Shown here: positions 53,751 to 64,000 of the stretch, piece after piece | How positions within the stretch are numbered: position 1 is the stretch's first letter | Layout: each line of letters begins with the position of its first letter | Assembly: GCA_030323885.1 (NCBI GenBank) | Contig: CM059193.1 | Location: forward strand, 90,225,825 to 90,289,824 | Source of the DNA: Branchipolynoe longqiensis | Lineage: Eukaryota > Annelida > Polychaeta > Phyllodocida > Polynoidae | DNA length: 64,000 bases | Reading direction: 5' to 3' | Made by a program: the position numbers and the translations under genes | Notes under the pieces: generated by a model | What the model was told of the DNA's origin: nothing | Seen by the model: the letters and a program-made list of their open reading frames with translations, nothing else | Databases searched by the model: none

Positions 53751-53830
53751 CATATTTTCAGCATTGAGGCACTGGTCTTCCGGCCATTTAAATTACATTG
53801 TAAATAGGTCCTTAAACGGGTACTTAGGTG
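53751..53830 (-). repeat. Repeat B-like fragment, copy 4
   Basis: The complement contains GGCCGGAAGACCAGTGCCTC, the hairpin-like part of repeat B. Similarity is confined to about 40 bases. Confidence 0.45.
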
Positions 53831-54595
53831 TGTAAATATTAGTAGATTATGATGGACGTTAGTGTGTTAGTAGGTTAGGTAAAATAAGTTCAGTATTATG
53901 GGCTAGAGTGGTGGGTGAATGGCCGATATAAGTATACAACCGCTGTTGGGGGGAAGGAGGGGGGGGGGGTATGCGACTCCCAACCCACCCAGTAGCAGCC
54001 AATCAGCGGCCGATCCGTCAGTCACTGCCCGCGAGCACCTTCCAGCACGCATGCTTGGGGGCTGCGGGTTCTAATCCCTCGGAAGGAATATATATATATA
54101 TAATAGTAGATAATAATAATATTTGTATTATGATTTATACTCCACACAAATTGTGCAGCTATTATGGGTAGAGTACGGTGTATGCGATCGGGTGGGTTCG
54201 AGAATGCAGCCCCCCCCCTCCCCCCCCCTCACGTCCCCAAAATACATGCGGCTGTAGGGTGAAGGGTGGCGCAGCCCCCTACCATCTCGGAAGGGACATG
54301 AACTCAAGGATGCGGGTTCGATCCGCATAGGGGTCAACATCCAAACGGAATTACCCATCATTTGCTACACTGTTTGCATTGCGTTTGATTAGGTGGGAAC
54401 GACACATTTCCTACTCCGCGTGCTGCGCTTTGTCCTCTACTTCGGGATAACAAATGAGGTCGTCTTCCATCTACCTGATTGGCTACTGGTGTTTGATACC
54501 TCTTCCATCATTGACCATTCATCGCTGGGCATTCTCTCTTCACTTCTCGGAGGGCCAGCGATACACACGCTTTATATCATGGAAATAAGTTGTTG
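53831..54595. other. Unassigned DNA with G/C runs and tRNA-like words
   Basis: G run at 53960-53969, C runs at 54210-54228 and (TA)n at 54090-54101. GATGCGGGTTCGATCCGCAT at 54310 looks like a T-arm/B box, and GCTGCGGGTTCTAATCCCTC at 54060 is similar, perhaps decayed SINE heads. No complete tRNA structure. Confidence 0.35.
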
Positions 54596-54597
54596 TG

Positions 54598-54925
54598 CCT
54601 GAGCATCTGCTCATTAAGCATCTGCTTATTGAACATCTGTGTATTGACCATCTGCCCATTGAGCACGCACTTTATCTCATGGGAATAATTTGTTGTGTCT
54701 GAGCATCTGCTCATTGAGCAGATGTTCATTGAACAATTGTTCATTGAACATCTGCTCATTGGGCATCTGCTCATTGAACACCTGCTCATTGAACATCTGC
54801 TCATTACACACCGGCTCATTGAGTATCTCCTCGTTGAATATCTGCTCATTGAACATCTGAGCATTGGACATCTGCTCATTGGACATCTGCTCATTGCGCA
54901 TCTGGTCATTCAGCATCTGCTCATT
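54598..54925 (+). repeat. 15-bp tandem array, CTCATTGAACATCTG
   Basis: About 22 units with variants (TTGAGC, TTGGAC, TTGTTC). A block around CTTTATATCATGGAAATAAG at 54571 recurs at 54670 (CTTTATCTCATGGGAATAAT), so the left edge was duplicated. All frames open because 15 divides by 3; not a gene. Confidence 0.9.
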
Positions 54926-54975
54926 GTCGTTCCTTTATCCGATCACAGCGATATCTAACTTGAAAATGGAGAATT

Positions 54976-55043
54976 GTTGTTTGTTGTTTGTTTGCTGTTG
55001 TTTTACATCCTAGCAACATCTAATGTCATATCAGGACGGGATA
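54976..55043 (-). repeat. SINE-A tail fragment
   Basis: TTGTTTGTTTGCTGTTGTTT then TACATCCTAGCAACATCTAA and TGTCATATCAGGACGGG: the complement of the SINE-A 3' end only. Confidence 0.8.
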
Positions 55044-55085
55044 TGGAGAATAAAATCTAGATAAATGCATAGTGTAAAAACATGT

Positions 55086-55610
55086 AGTGGTTTTCACTGA
55101 CCCCTCAGGCAAGGAACCAAATAGACAGGTGGGTGTGGATAGGGTGATGCCATCAGGGAGACTAGGTGGTGTATTGACTAGTATGGTACTCTGCACTGAC
55201 CTCTCAGGCAAGGAGCCACATATACCTGTGGGTGTGGATAGGGTGATGCCATCAGGGAACCAGAATGCACGACATGTGAGTTTGATTCCTGATTTACGCA
55301 CAATATTTCCCATTGTCATCACCCCTACGACAATCGTTGTCATGACCAGGGTCCTGTTCAAGCTGGATGCTGTAGGTTGTTGAGCCTACCCTGTATATAA
55401 TTATGTAATTGTAAGCATTAAACAACGTATGGACGTAACCCAATAAAAAGACCTACAATTATAGGGTGATAAGTATATTGGTGTCTGCTGACCTCTCAGG
55501 CAAGAAGCCTTATAGAAAGGTGGGTCTGGATAGGATAATGACATCAGGGAGCCTAGGTGGTGTTACGCTTACCAATAGATGTGGGTTCGATTCCTACTCT
55601 AAGCACAATA
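55086..55610 (+). repeat. Cluster of three SINE-B copies
   Basis: Leading blocks occur at 55086 (GTAGTGGTTTTCACTGACCC), about 55180 (GGTACTCTGCACTGACCTCT) and about 55472 (TTGGTGTCTGCTGACCTCTC). The first stops in the tRNA-like part, the second runs through a decayed B box (GTGAGTTTGATTCCTGA) and the full tail (CACAATATTTCCCATTGTCA ... TGTTGAGCCTACCCTGTATA ... GACCTACAATTATAGGG), the third ends in GTGGGTTCGATTCCTACTCT. Confidence 0.75.
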
Positions 55611-55950
55611 ATGAGTTGAGTGTCCATCTCCTGTTCTGGGAGATCGGGAGATCCGAACCCATGGGTGTGTGCGTTCGAACCCTGGTCGAGTCAATCCACT
55701 GACTTAAAATGGATATGTGTCGTTTCCTAGCCAGGTGCTCGGCATTATTAGTATAAGGCAAGGACTTGTTGGCTCAGTGTCAGGATAATGTGGCTGAGTG
55801 AGATATCAGGTCATGGTTCCAGCTGCCTGGTCTCCCAGTGGGGCAGCACTATAAATCTGCCATGAGTGCGCACTGTCACAAGTCGGTACCCATCCTGATA
55901 TGATCTCATATGTTGCTAGGACATAAAACAACAACGCACAAGCAAACACA
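55611..55950 (+). repeat. SINE-A, near full length
   Basis: Joined directly to the third SINE-B. Head with GTGCGTTCGAACCCTGGTCG (good B box), body (GTGTCGTTTCCTAGCCAGG, GTGTCAGGATAATGTGGCTG), 3' end GATATGATCTCATATGTTGC and tail AAAACAACAACGCACAAGC. Confidence 0.85.
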
Positions 55951-56345
55951 AATGCAATGTCCTAACCTGTAAGGTTGACCTCACCCTAACACAGCTACCG
56001 CTTCTCTGGACAGGAAGTGTAAAGACTACACCCCGCTGTGCCAAGAATCACCCGACGTGTAAATCGGCCTCAGCTTGTTCGATCAATTCCACCACTAGGG
56101 GGACAAATATATGTTATCTAATGCCTCGGGAAGGCTCAACCCATCCCACCTGGCACTCTGCCAACAGCTGCCTCGTCTCTTGCAGTGTTGTTAGTAATTG
56201 GAGGAAGAGTATTGCTTATCTATAATGTATTGGGACGGGGACTGTAAATTCACAAATATTATGAAATGTATAATAGTGTAGGCGGATAATATTAATTAAG
56301 TAATGATCCTGATGTGTAGTTATTTTGGTAGTTCCTATGTTATGC
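55951..56345. other. Unassigned DNA with a CTCF-like word
   Basis: CCACCACTAGGGGGACA at 56090 resembles a CTCF core motif. Nothing else recognised. Confidence 0.3.
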
Positions 56346-57115
56346 TTCTTATTTGTTTTCTGTCATGCACTTATATATGTTATGTACTTCAATCTGTTAT
56401 GTACTTCAATATGTTATGTACTTCAATCTGCTATGTACTTATATATGGTATGTACTTCAATATGTTATGTACTTCTTATGGTATGTACGTATATATGTTA
56501 TGTACTTCAATATGCTATGTACTTCAATATGTTATGTACTTATATATGTTATGTACTTCAATATGGTATGTACTTATATATGCTATGTACTTCAATATGT
56601 TATGTAGTTCAATATATTAAGTACTTCAATATGTGATGTACTTCAATATATTATGTACTTATATCGACTATGTACTTACATCTGTGATGTACCTATATAT
56701 GTTATGTACTTATATATGGTATGTACTTTAATATGTTATGTACATAATGTATATCTGCTACATACTCCAATCTGATATGTACACCAATCTGTTATGTACT
56801 TATATATGTTATGTACTTCTATATGATATGTACTTCTATCAGTTATGTATATATATCTGCTACATATCCTTTGATACATACTATGTATTTCTACATATTA
56901 TGTTTATATATATATATATATATATTGCATATTTTTAGATGTTATTTATTTCAATCTGCTAGGTTATTCTATGTTATATCAGTTATGGACGTCTATGAGT
57001 GACATACTTATATAATGGTATGCACTCCTATCTGTTATGTAATCATATAATGTGATTTACTTCGATTTCTTATGAACTTCTATGTGCTATTTACTTCTAT
57101 CTGTTAGGTATCACT
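56346..57115. repeat. 17-18-bp tandem array, TATGTTATGTACTTCAA
   Basis: Roughly 40 units alternating between TATGTTATGTACTTCAA and a TATGTTATGTACTTATA form, decaying after 56900, with a (TA)n run at 56907-56926. Cysteine/tyrosine-rich frames (CYVLQYVMY) are by-products. Confidence 0.85.
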
Positions 57116-57251
57116 TTCAGGTCGAGCCTGGCAGCAGTTCGGCTTGATTTGAGGCAAGTCAAACATAGACTTCATTTTAGATTCTGCTCATATAAGTATC
57201 TAAATGTAAGTATTTCCAACATTATGCACATAACCATTTTATAGACTCACG

Positions 57252-57465
57252 ATTCTAGCAGGATGAGTAAGGTAGCTTGAACCAGACTCTCAGGCAAGGA
57301 GCCACATATACAGGCACGATTAGATAGGGTGATTGCATCAGGGAGCCTAGATAATCTAATGGCTATGACAGCAACCCTGGAATGGCAAGAAGTGTGGGTT
57401 TGCAAAACCCGCTCTAAGTCTAAGCGCAATAGTCCCCCATTTCCATCACCAGCGCAACATTACTG
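57252..57465 (+). repeat. SINE-B, diverged
   Basis: CAGACTCTCAGGCAAGGAGC, GGGAGCCTAGATAATCTAAT, a decayed B box GTGGGTTTGCAAAACCCG and CCCCCATTTCCATCACC. Truncated after the CACC box. Confidence 0.7.
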
Positions 57466-57765
57466 ATGGCGTCCGCTGACATGTCTCTGATGTTTCCAAC
57501 ATGGCGGATCTGCTGTAGGAGGGGAATAGGACCAGCAATAGGAACGCGCCCTACTTAAAGGTGCATAGTCCGATGGTTTTGAGCTTCTGTGATTTTCTGA
57601 GATAAATCTATCAGGTTGAGTGTTAAAATCTACTTTACTTTAGTTTGAAGTAACTTTTATTTTAAGTGGCTAACCTTTGAGATATTTAAAGCATTTGTTG
57701 AAGATTTATACTGCCTATCATGGATAAGCCTGAATAGGCTTGTTTTCACCATTAGACAGTTTGTC

Positions 57766-57987
57766 GATAGAAAGCCCGAGCCTACACTTTTACTGACCCA
57801 AGGGATTTTTAACCTCCCACACCACATAGACATGGTATGAGAGCAACTGGCCTTTGATGACGCTGTAAGTTATACACAGCGGTGGAAATCCAAATGGGCA
57901 AAGGTGGGGGCACAGGGAATCGAACCACTGACCTTCAGATTAGGAGTCCGACCTAGAAAAAAGTCAGACACTCTGACGACTCCACCA
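57766..57987 (-). repeat. tRNA-Arg-like SINE
   Basis: On the minus strand the head reads GGTGGAGTCGTCAGAGTG (A box), GGACTCCTAATCTGAAGG (anticodon arm, loop with CCT at the anticodon position) and GTCAGTGGTTCGATTCCC (B box). A body of about 120 bases follows (CCAGTTGCTCTCATACCATG, GGAGGTTAAAAATCCCTTGG). The head is SINE-like rather than a gene because the arms pair imperfectly and a T-run lies inside. Confidence 0.65.
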
Positions 57988-58150
57988 CAAAGAACACCAC
58001 ATAAACATACCAAATTAATTTGGGCAAGCATGCCAAATCTCCGACACTATATATACTTCTGCAGTAGCAGATTCTATTGACTTGCCTTCATATTCCCTTC
58101 TATGCAGCGTCAAATGTTTCAATAAGTGTACCAGTATCTAAGTTAGATAT

Positions 58151-58369
58151 GAAGAGTTCACGCGCAAATTCTTGTAAGCGTCAAATCCAGAAATTGACTT
58201 TACATTCTTTTAATTTCCCGGAAGGTCATTTTAAGTCCCAGTATTTACACGTTGGTTGGAGAAATGGTTATGGCGGAAGGAACAAAATGTATACCTTTTG
58301 AAGGTTTAAGTCCAATGTTTATATCAATATTCTGATTGGTGTTTACATGGTATTGCACCTGACATCTTC
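58151..58369. mobile_element. Hairpin element G2
   Basis: GAAGAGTTCACGCGCAAATT (left) and the complement of the right end GAAGATGTCAGGTGCAATAC correspond; both continue to a GTAAxCxxCAAATC-like block. It matches G1 at 61058-61292 in its terminal 40 bases. Confidence 0.55.
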
Positions 58370-58455
58370 ATAATATGTAGAATCATGGATAGTTGTTCTG
58401 GTTTTGAAAATAAATGTGATGTTTTCATCGGACTATGCAGCTTTAAATGTAAAAG

Positions 58456-59671
58456 CAAGCAGCGTGTGAACGGGCCTTGGCTTGTGGGATCAATGCTAAC
58501 ACCAGGCAGCGTGTGAACGGGCCTTGGCTTGTGGGATCAATGCTAACACCAGGCAGCGTGTGAACGGGCCTTGGCTTGTGGGATCAATGCTAACACCAGG
58601 CAGCGTGTGAACAGGCCTTGGCTTGTGGGATCAACGCTAACACCAGGCAGCGTGTGAACGGGCCTTGGCTTGTGGGATCAATGCTAACACCAGGCAGCGT
58701 GTGAACAGGCCTTGGCTTGTGGGATCAATGCTAACACCAGGCAGCGTGTGAACAGGCCTTGGCTTGTGGGATCAACGCTAACACCAGGCAGCGTGTGAAC
58801 GGGCCTTGGCTTGTGGGATCAATGCTAACACCAGGCAGCGTGTGAACGGGCCTTGGCTTGTGGGACTAATGCTAACACCAGGCAGCGTGTGAATGGGCCT
58901 TGGCTTGTGGGATCAACGCTAACACCAGGCAGCGTGTGAACGGGCCTTGGCTTGTGGGATCAATGCTAACACCAGGCAGCGTGTGAACGGGCCTTGGCTT
59001 GTGGGATCAATGCTAACACCAGGCAGCGTGTGAACGGGCCTTGGCTTGTGGGATCAACGCTAACACCAGGCAGCGTGTGAACGGGCCTTGGCTTGTGGGA
59101 TCAATGCTAACACCAGGCAGCATGTGAACGGGCCTTGGCTTGTGGGATCAATGCTAACACCAGGCAGCGTGTGAACGGGCCTTGGCTTGTGGGATCAATG
59201 CTAACACCAGGCAGCGTGTGAACGGGCCTTGGCTTGTGGGATCAATGCTAACACCAGGCAGCGTGTGAACGGGCCTTGGCTTGTGGGATCAATGCTAACA
59301 CCAGGCAGCGTGTGAACGGGCCTTGGCTTGTGGGATCAATGCTAACACCAGGCAGCGTGTGAACGGGCCTTGGCTTGTGGGATCAATGCTAACACCAGGC
59401 AGCGTGTGAACGGGCCTTGGCTTGTGGGATAAATGCTAACACCAGGCAGCATGTGAACGGGCCTGTGTGGGATCAATGCTAACACAAGGCGCGTGACGGC
59501 CTTGGCTGTGGATAATGCTAACACCAGGCAGCATGTGAACGGGCCTTGGCTTGTGGGATAAATGCTAACACCAGGCAGCGTGTGAACGGGCCTTGGCTTG
59601 TGGGATCAATGCTAACACAAGGCAGCGTGTGAACAGGCCTTGGCTTGTGGGATCAATGCTAACACCAGGCA
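58456..59671. repeat. 47-bp tandem array, about 26 units
   Basis: The unit is CAGGCAGCGTGTGAACGGGC, CTTGGCTTGTGGGATCAATG, CTAACAC, repeated almost without change. Variants (GAACAGG, ATCAACGC, AGCATG, GATAAATG) are spread in a non-random way. Between about 59456 and 59525 two units carry several single-base losses. It is not a CRISPR array: there are no spacers. Confidence 0.95.
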
Positions 59672-59849
59672 GACAACTAAATGTTATCAAACGCGATATT
59701 TTTGTTCCAGCCTTCCTGTGAGATCAAAGGATGCTGCCTACTGCTTCTATGTGTGTGGGTGTAGGGTGCGGTCGGGGTATATATTAGAGGCAAGCATAGT
59801 TTTATCGACACGTGGGCGTTGAGCTAATGGGTTTGCGCCCTAGGGGGCG
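59672..59849. other. Junction between two arrays, with a CTCF-like word
   Basis: GCGCCCTAGGGGGCGCG at 59837 is a palindromic, CTCF-like word. Nothing else. Confidence 0.35.
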
Positions 59850-60838
59850 CGTGTTGCTAACAACTCAACATGTCAATCTGTTTAAAATAGTGGGTGTTAC
59901 TAACAAATCAACATACCAATCGGTTCAAAGAAGTGTGTCGGTAAAAATTCAACAGAGCAATTTGTTTAAAGGAGGGTGTGTTGCTAACAAATCAACACAT
60001 CAATATGTCTAAAGTAATGTGTATTGATAAGAAATCAACATAGGAATATGTCCAAAGTAGTGTGATATACTAACAAATCAACGTATACATGTGTTTGTGG
60101 TAGTGTCTATCACTAACACATCAACATATCAATATGTTCTTAGTAGTCGGTGTTACTAACAAATCAACATAACAATCTGATCAACGTAGTGTGAATTACC
60201 AACAAATCAATGTATCAAGCTGTTCAAAGTAATGGGATACTAACAACATATCAAGCGGTTCAAAGTAGTGTGTGTTACTAACAAATCAGCATATCCATAT
60301 GTTCAAAGTAGTGCATCGCTAACAAATCAAAATATGAATCTATTCAAAGTGGTCTACGTTACTAACATATCAACATATCATTGTGTTCAAAGCAGTGTGA
60401 TACTAACAAATCAGCATATCGATCTATGACTGAAATTTCACCTGGTTAAACAAATAATGGACCAACAACAAAAACAAAAAAAACAAACAAACAAAATCTG
60501 TTAAAAGTGAGATGTCACTAACAAATCAACATATCAATATTTCAAAGTAGTGTGTGTGACTAACATATCAACATATCTGGTCAAAATAGTATGTTTTACT
60601 AACACATCAACATATCACACTGATCAAAGTGGTATGTGTTACTAATAAATCAACATACCACTCAGACCAAAGTAGTGTGTGTTACTAACAGATCAGCATA
60701 TCAATTTATTCAAAGTAGTGTTATATACTGACAAATCAGCATATCAATTTGTCCGTGGTAGTGTGAGATACTAACAAATCAGGATATTCGTATTAGTTGT
60801 GTTACTACCAAATACACGTATCAATATGTTCAAATTAA
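59850..60838. repeat. Degenerate array, unit about 45 bp
   Basis: Units of the form GTGTGTTACTAACAAATCAA, CATATCAATATGTTCAAAGTA repeat about 22 times with many changes. A CAAACAAACAAAC-like insert lies at about 60460-60497. The same unit recurs inside element D2 (61955-62130). Confidence 0.85.
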
Positions 60839-61057
60839 CCCGCCATCACAGTTCTAAATATGCCACAGCGAAAAATGGTGAATTGAGTGAGTATTTGCAT
60901 AAAGTATTATTTTCCCGTGAAAGGAAACCCAGTAAGTGTGTCGCCGCTGTCTTCATAGAGAAAGAGCTGCATTGTTTGTGTCGGCCCACATCTTGCCCTT
61001 CTGGTGCATTGCATAACGCTACTTGTAAACCATCAATGATTGTTTGGGTCACAAATG
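60839..61057. other. Unassigned DNA
   Basis: A short frame here has no recognised domain. Part of it (GCATTG, TAACGCTACTTGTAAACC) is loosely like the G element. Confidence 0.3.
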
Positions 61058-61292
61058 AAGAGTTCAGGTGGAAAATCCTGTAAACGGCAATCCAAAAATT
61101 AGATAAACATTGGAATCAAACCTACAAAACAGATTATTTGTGTAAGTTCATGCATGTTGGTCATTGTTCCATAATAGTGCCATCACCACAAAAATGGAAT
61201 TAGTCAGAATTAACATTATTTTCAGGTCAAAATCTTTCATTTTAATCATATTTTTGGATTGGCGTTTACAGGGTTTTGCACATGAACTCTTC
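61058..61292. mobile_element. Hairpin element G1
   Basis: GAAGAGTTCAGGTGGAAAAT, CCTGTAAACGGCAATCCAAA at the left and TTTGGATTGGCGTTTACAGG, GTTTTGCACATGAACTCTTC at the right are inverted repeats of about 42 bases. Total 235 bp. Confidence 0.75.
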
Positions 61293-61896
61293 AAATGATG
61301 TGGGCGCCATACGGTGCTGTGGTCTGCAGTGTGTCTTGCGGTTTATGCAAATGTTACGTCATTGCCAACTGCAGTTTATCTCTTCACAAATCGCATGGTT
61401 GGTTTTGAATTTATACACGTATGTAATATACAGAAAAAGTTATAATTTTCTTAATATTGATCGCACAAACATGCAGTTTGTACCATATTGATATTCATTT
61501 TACAACCTTTTCATTGATGTCAACAAAGGTGATCGGCCAGTGTTGTGGAGTCTGGCTTGCCAGGAGTGTGGCCTGCGGCGTTGCGATTTTCCAAAGGTAA
61601 GATAACTTCGACTTAAAATAACTGCAACTGCTTGCGGCCAGCAAAAAAACGGTACAATCACCATACAGCGACCGTTACCCACTGCGCAGTCACCGTACGG
61701 TCTGGCCGATGCGGCGAGTTATGGTCGCCGCAAGCACGCCGTAACACATTTGTGACCATAGCATAAAGTAGCATCAAATAGGATTTTATGATGATGTGCA
61801 TTTAATGGAGCACCATCCCGAAGGGGGAGCCATTTTAAGGCACTGTAGTTGAACATGACATATTAGAACCGTGACTAAAAATAACAGACCCCCACA
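61293..61896. other. Unassigned DNA, locally rich in GCGGCG/CGCCGC words
   Basis: At 61560-61745 words such as GCCTGCGGCGTTGCG and TCGCCGCAAGCACGCC in opposite orientation suggest another word-built element, but no clean terminal repeats were found. Confidence 0.35.
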
Positions 61897-62383
61897 TATA
61901 TGAGCCTGTCTCAAAAGGCCTGTGTTTAAATTTGAAGTACAAACACTTTTTTTGTTCAAAGCAGTGTGATACTAACAAATCAGCATCGCAATCTGTTCAA
62001 AGTGAGGTGTTACTAACAAATCAACATATCAATATGTAGTGTGTGTGACTAACATATCAACATATCAATCTGGACAAAGTACTATCTTTTACAAACAAAT
62101 CAACATATCACTCTGCTCAAATTAAGTATTTATAAAGGGTTTTTGCAAATACTTTTTGTTGTCCATTGTAACGATTGACACAAAACGGCACAGAAACGTT
62201 TACACTGAAAACACAAGGACATTTGCTTCAAATCAAAATGTATTCTATTGGGATTATGAAACACCTTGTAAAAAACAAAGCAGTTTATCCTGAGCAAATG
62301 CATAAGCAGATAGTATGTTGATCATTGCAAGGGACAAAGTTTTGTCCCATATTACTTAGCACCTTTTGAGACAGTCTCATATA
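61897..62383. mobile_element. Element D2: terminal-inverted-repeat element carrying satellite units
   Basis: Left end TATATGAGCCTGTCTCAAAA, complement of right end TATGAGACTGTCTCAAAAGG. The right half (62157-62383) matches D1. The extra 240 bases at about 61940-62135 consist of the 45-bp array unit of 59850-60838 (TGTGTGACTAACATATCAAC). Confidence 0.75.
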
Positions 62384-64000
62384 CATAGATGTATCAAATG
62401 TAGGCTCTATATATGATATATGTATATATAAATGCATTTTATGGAAAGGCGCGGATGGCAACTGGGAAGCGATACGCATAGAGCGGGTTTCAAGCCCACA
62501 CTTCTTACCCTTATAGGGCTCATGTCCCAAGCATTACACAATCTAGCCTTCCTGTTACAATCCAAAATATGAGTTTGAAATTCCAATGCCAAGTTTGTTG
62601 ATCATATTTAGGAAAAGTGCACTTCATATATATAAAGAACTCTTCATATATGTCCTCTAAAATCTATTATGGAAATATAACCAAGGACACTACCACTTAT
62701 CAGTTCTCCTCTATATATTAGTTTATTAGTTATTACCTACTATCCTACTGTCATAGGAGTTAGTTCCTGCTTCTGCCACTATGGCGCCACCTGTGAGTGG
62801 CTTCTGGCCACCCTGATACCACCTGCGTCTGGTCACTCCCGCCTCCAGACCTGCTCAGATGGTCAGATTTTAAATGAAGAGCACGTCTCCAACCACGATC
62901 TACAAATTTGGCATTGGCATTGTGAACTCATTTTTGTTATTGGTGCTTATTGCGTTTTAGAAAAGAGCTTTTCATATATACTCCAGTCAGGTGTGGATTA
63001 CTGGGTCTGTCGGTTCTTCAAATGTAAAATACTAGCATTATAATACATTAATATATAAAACAATATATAAAACAGCTATCTTATATTCTATAACTTATCA
63101 TTGAAAACACACGATACCGACATGTAGAGAGTGACATGTATTTTTGTTGTCTGAGTTGCAGGTTGTAGATTAGAGTCACTCTGATGTACGGGGCTCCCCG
63201 ACACTTAACCCTATGAATGTTACTCTAAGCTTCAGTGGGTGGGATGGTAAATCTTGGGAAGCCTGTCATATACGTCTTGACGGTTTGAGTGCTTAGGACT
63301 AAGTGATTCGAAACCATTCATAGCAGTTACTAAAGCATTACATAGGTGGCGCAACAGTCAGCAGTTAGCAGATGGTGATAGTTCAAGTCCTTTCTTGCTA
63401 TGCAGCAGCAGGTAAGGAGTATTGTCGATTGCGAGTCTTCAATTACCCATGTTTAAGTAAAAATGATCAATTAAAACATGATTCATTTTTGCTTGCTTGT
63501 GATAATGCAAGCATTGCCATAATATAGTGTTTCCTGATTTCCGCAATGAATGCTTCTGGGTAGGGTTAGGCATTGACCCAATGACCTACTAACCTTGCCA
63601 GGCTCCTAGTAACAAGGTCGACATGGCTGAGAAAGCCCAGCTGCAGTCACACATCGAAATTACTTTTTCTATTCCACCAACAAGTTAAATGTGTTGCCCT
63701 TTGTAGAAAAATGTGTTCCTTCATTCTATGCATCCACTTTTGTTATCCTTGAGAGAATAACATTTAAATAAAATAAAATAATGAAACTGAAAAATTGTTT
63801 AAAGTAATTTTCAAAACTTGGGTAAAGGACCAGAATACAGTACACAAAATACTGCAATTAAAGCAGACAATGGTAAAGAAATAAAGAGTGCAGGTACAAA
63901 AGCTGACAATTCCATTGTAATTGCTTTCTGTTAAATCTAACTTATTGTTGTGCTTTCCACTTAAAGTCCATCAATTTGATATTGAAAATGGCATTATATA
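62384..64000. other. AT-rich DNA without recognised features
   Basis: No gene, tandem repeat or terminal repeat recognised to the end of the window; a short (TA)n run at 62408-62430. Confidence 0.5.

Larger units (their letters stand above)
57559..58442. mobile_element. Element C2: TTAA-flanked, with two elements nested inside
   Basis: Ends AGGTGCATAGTCCGATGG and CATCGGACTATGCAGCT are inverted repeats flanked by TTAA (57555-57558 and 58443-58446). The first 150 bases match the right half of C1 in complement. The 884-bp length is explained by a SINE (57766-57987) and hairpin element G2 (58151-58369) inside it. Confidence 0.75.

Noticed and set aside
54290..54340. A possible tRNA gene around GATGCGGGTTCGATCCGCAT
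   Set aside because: Only a T-arm-like hairpin is visible; no acceptor or anticodon stem could be paired with it.
54577..54958. HLLIEHLLI-like and NEQMFNEQM-like repeat proteins on both strands
   Set aside because: 15-bp tandem array; same argument.
58456..59671. Possible CRISPR array
   Set aside because: 47-bp units follow each other without spacers, in a eukaryotic context; an ordinary minisatellite.
60799..61083. A 94-codon frame with several Cys/His
   Set aside because: No zinc-finger spacing; the end lies in hairpin element G1.

Overview
This window looks like non-coding, repeat-dominated nuclear DNA from a marine invertebrate. I see no host gene that I can support: no conserved cellular protein, no rRNA, and no complete tRNA. 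What the sequence does show is a dense pile of decayed transposable elements and tandem repeats. The organism is most likely a lophotrochozoan, probably a mollusc. That guess rests mainly on the SINE at 7378-7701, whose body (CATATAAAAGA followed by CCCTTGCTGC, then a TTTGACATCGAATAGCCGATGA-type segment and GTGTCGTTAAA near the tail) resembles a SINE I recall as common in mollusc genomes. It is recall, not a search.

Layout. 0-8 kb: tRNA-derived SINE-A copies, a LINE C-terminal fragment (1549-1870), a terminal-repeat element (1869-2410), a large palindrome (2791-3159), a LINE 3' end (5619-6290), an LTR-like repeat (6688-7170) and the mollusc-type SINE. 8-14 kb: purine-rich blocks, truncated SINE-A bodies and degenerate tandem repeats. 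13.4-17.6 kb: a TTAA-flanked element, a tandem pair of SINE-B, a reverse-strand LINE fragment and a TAA-flanked element. 17.7-20.9 kb: the best preserved retrotransposon, a 5'-truncated LINE encoding endonuclease and reverse transcriptase with one frameshift. 22.2-23.3 kb: a tandem array. 23.9-33.3 kb: a nested composite in which one LINE is split first by a DIRS-type tyrosine-recombinase retrotransposon (24140-28114) and again by a CR1-like LINE (30276-32342). 33.6-38.6 kb: C-rich and G-rich minisatellites. 38.7-41.0 kb: a 44-bp satellite with a 177-bp higher-order unit. 41-50 kb: LINE tails, LTR-like repeats, SINEs and several terminal-inverted-repeat elements, one of them (46439-47246) sitting with a visible target duplication inside a tandem array of SINE tails. 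50-52.2 kb: an I/Nimb-type LINE with RNase H. 52.8-60.8 kb: 9-, 15-, 18-, 47- and about 45-bp tandem arrays mixed with SINE-B and small hairpin elements. 60.8-64 kb: two more hairpin elements, then AT-rich DNA in which I recognise nothing.

How the parts relate. Every protein-coding region is a retrotransposon remnant with stop codons, frameshifts, truncation or lost catalytic residues, so nothing here is likely to make an active protein. The elements interrupt each other in a readable order, which gives relative ages. The most interesting structure is (1) the LINE/DIRS/CR1 nest, (2) a group of TAA-flanked terminal-repeat elements whose interiors are built from drifting copies of a short word, (3) a higher-order satellite, and (4) a LINE 3' end repeated at several loci that could fold into two adjacent RNA hairpins. 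Repeat-family names SINE-A, SINE-B and the element letters are labels made for this answer.
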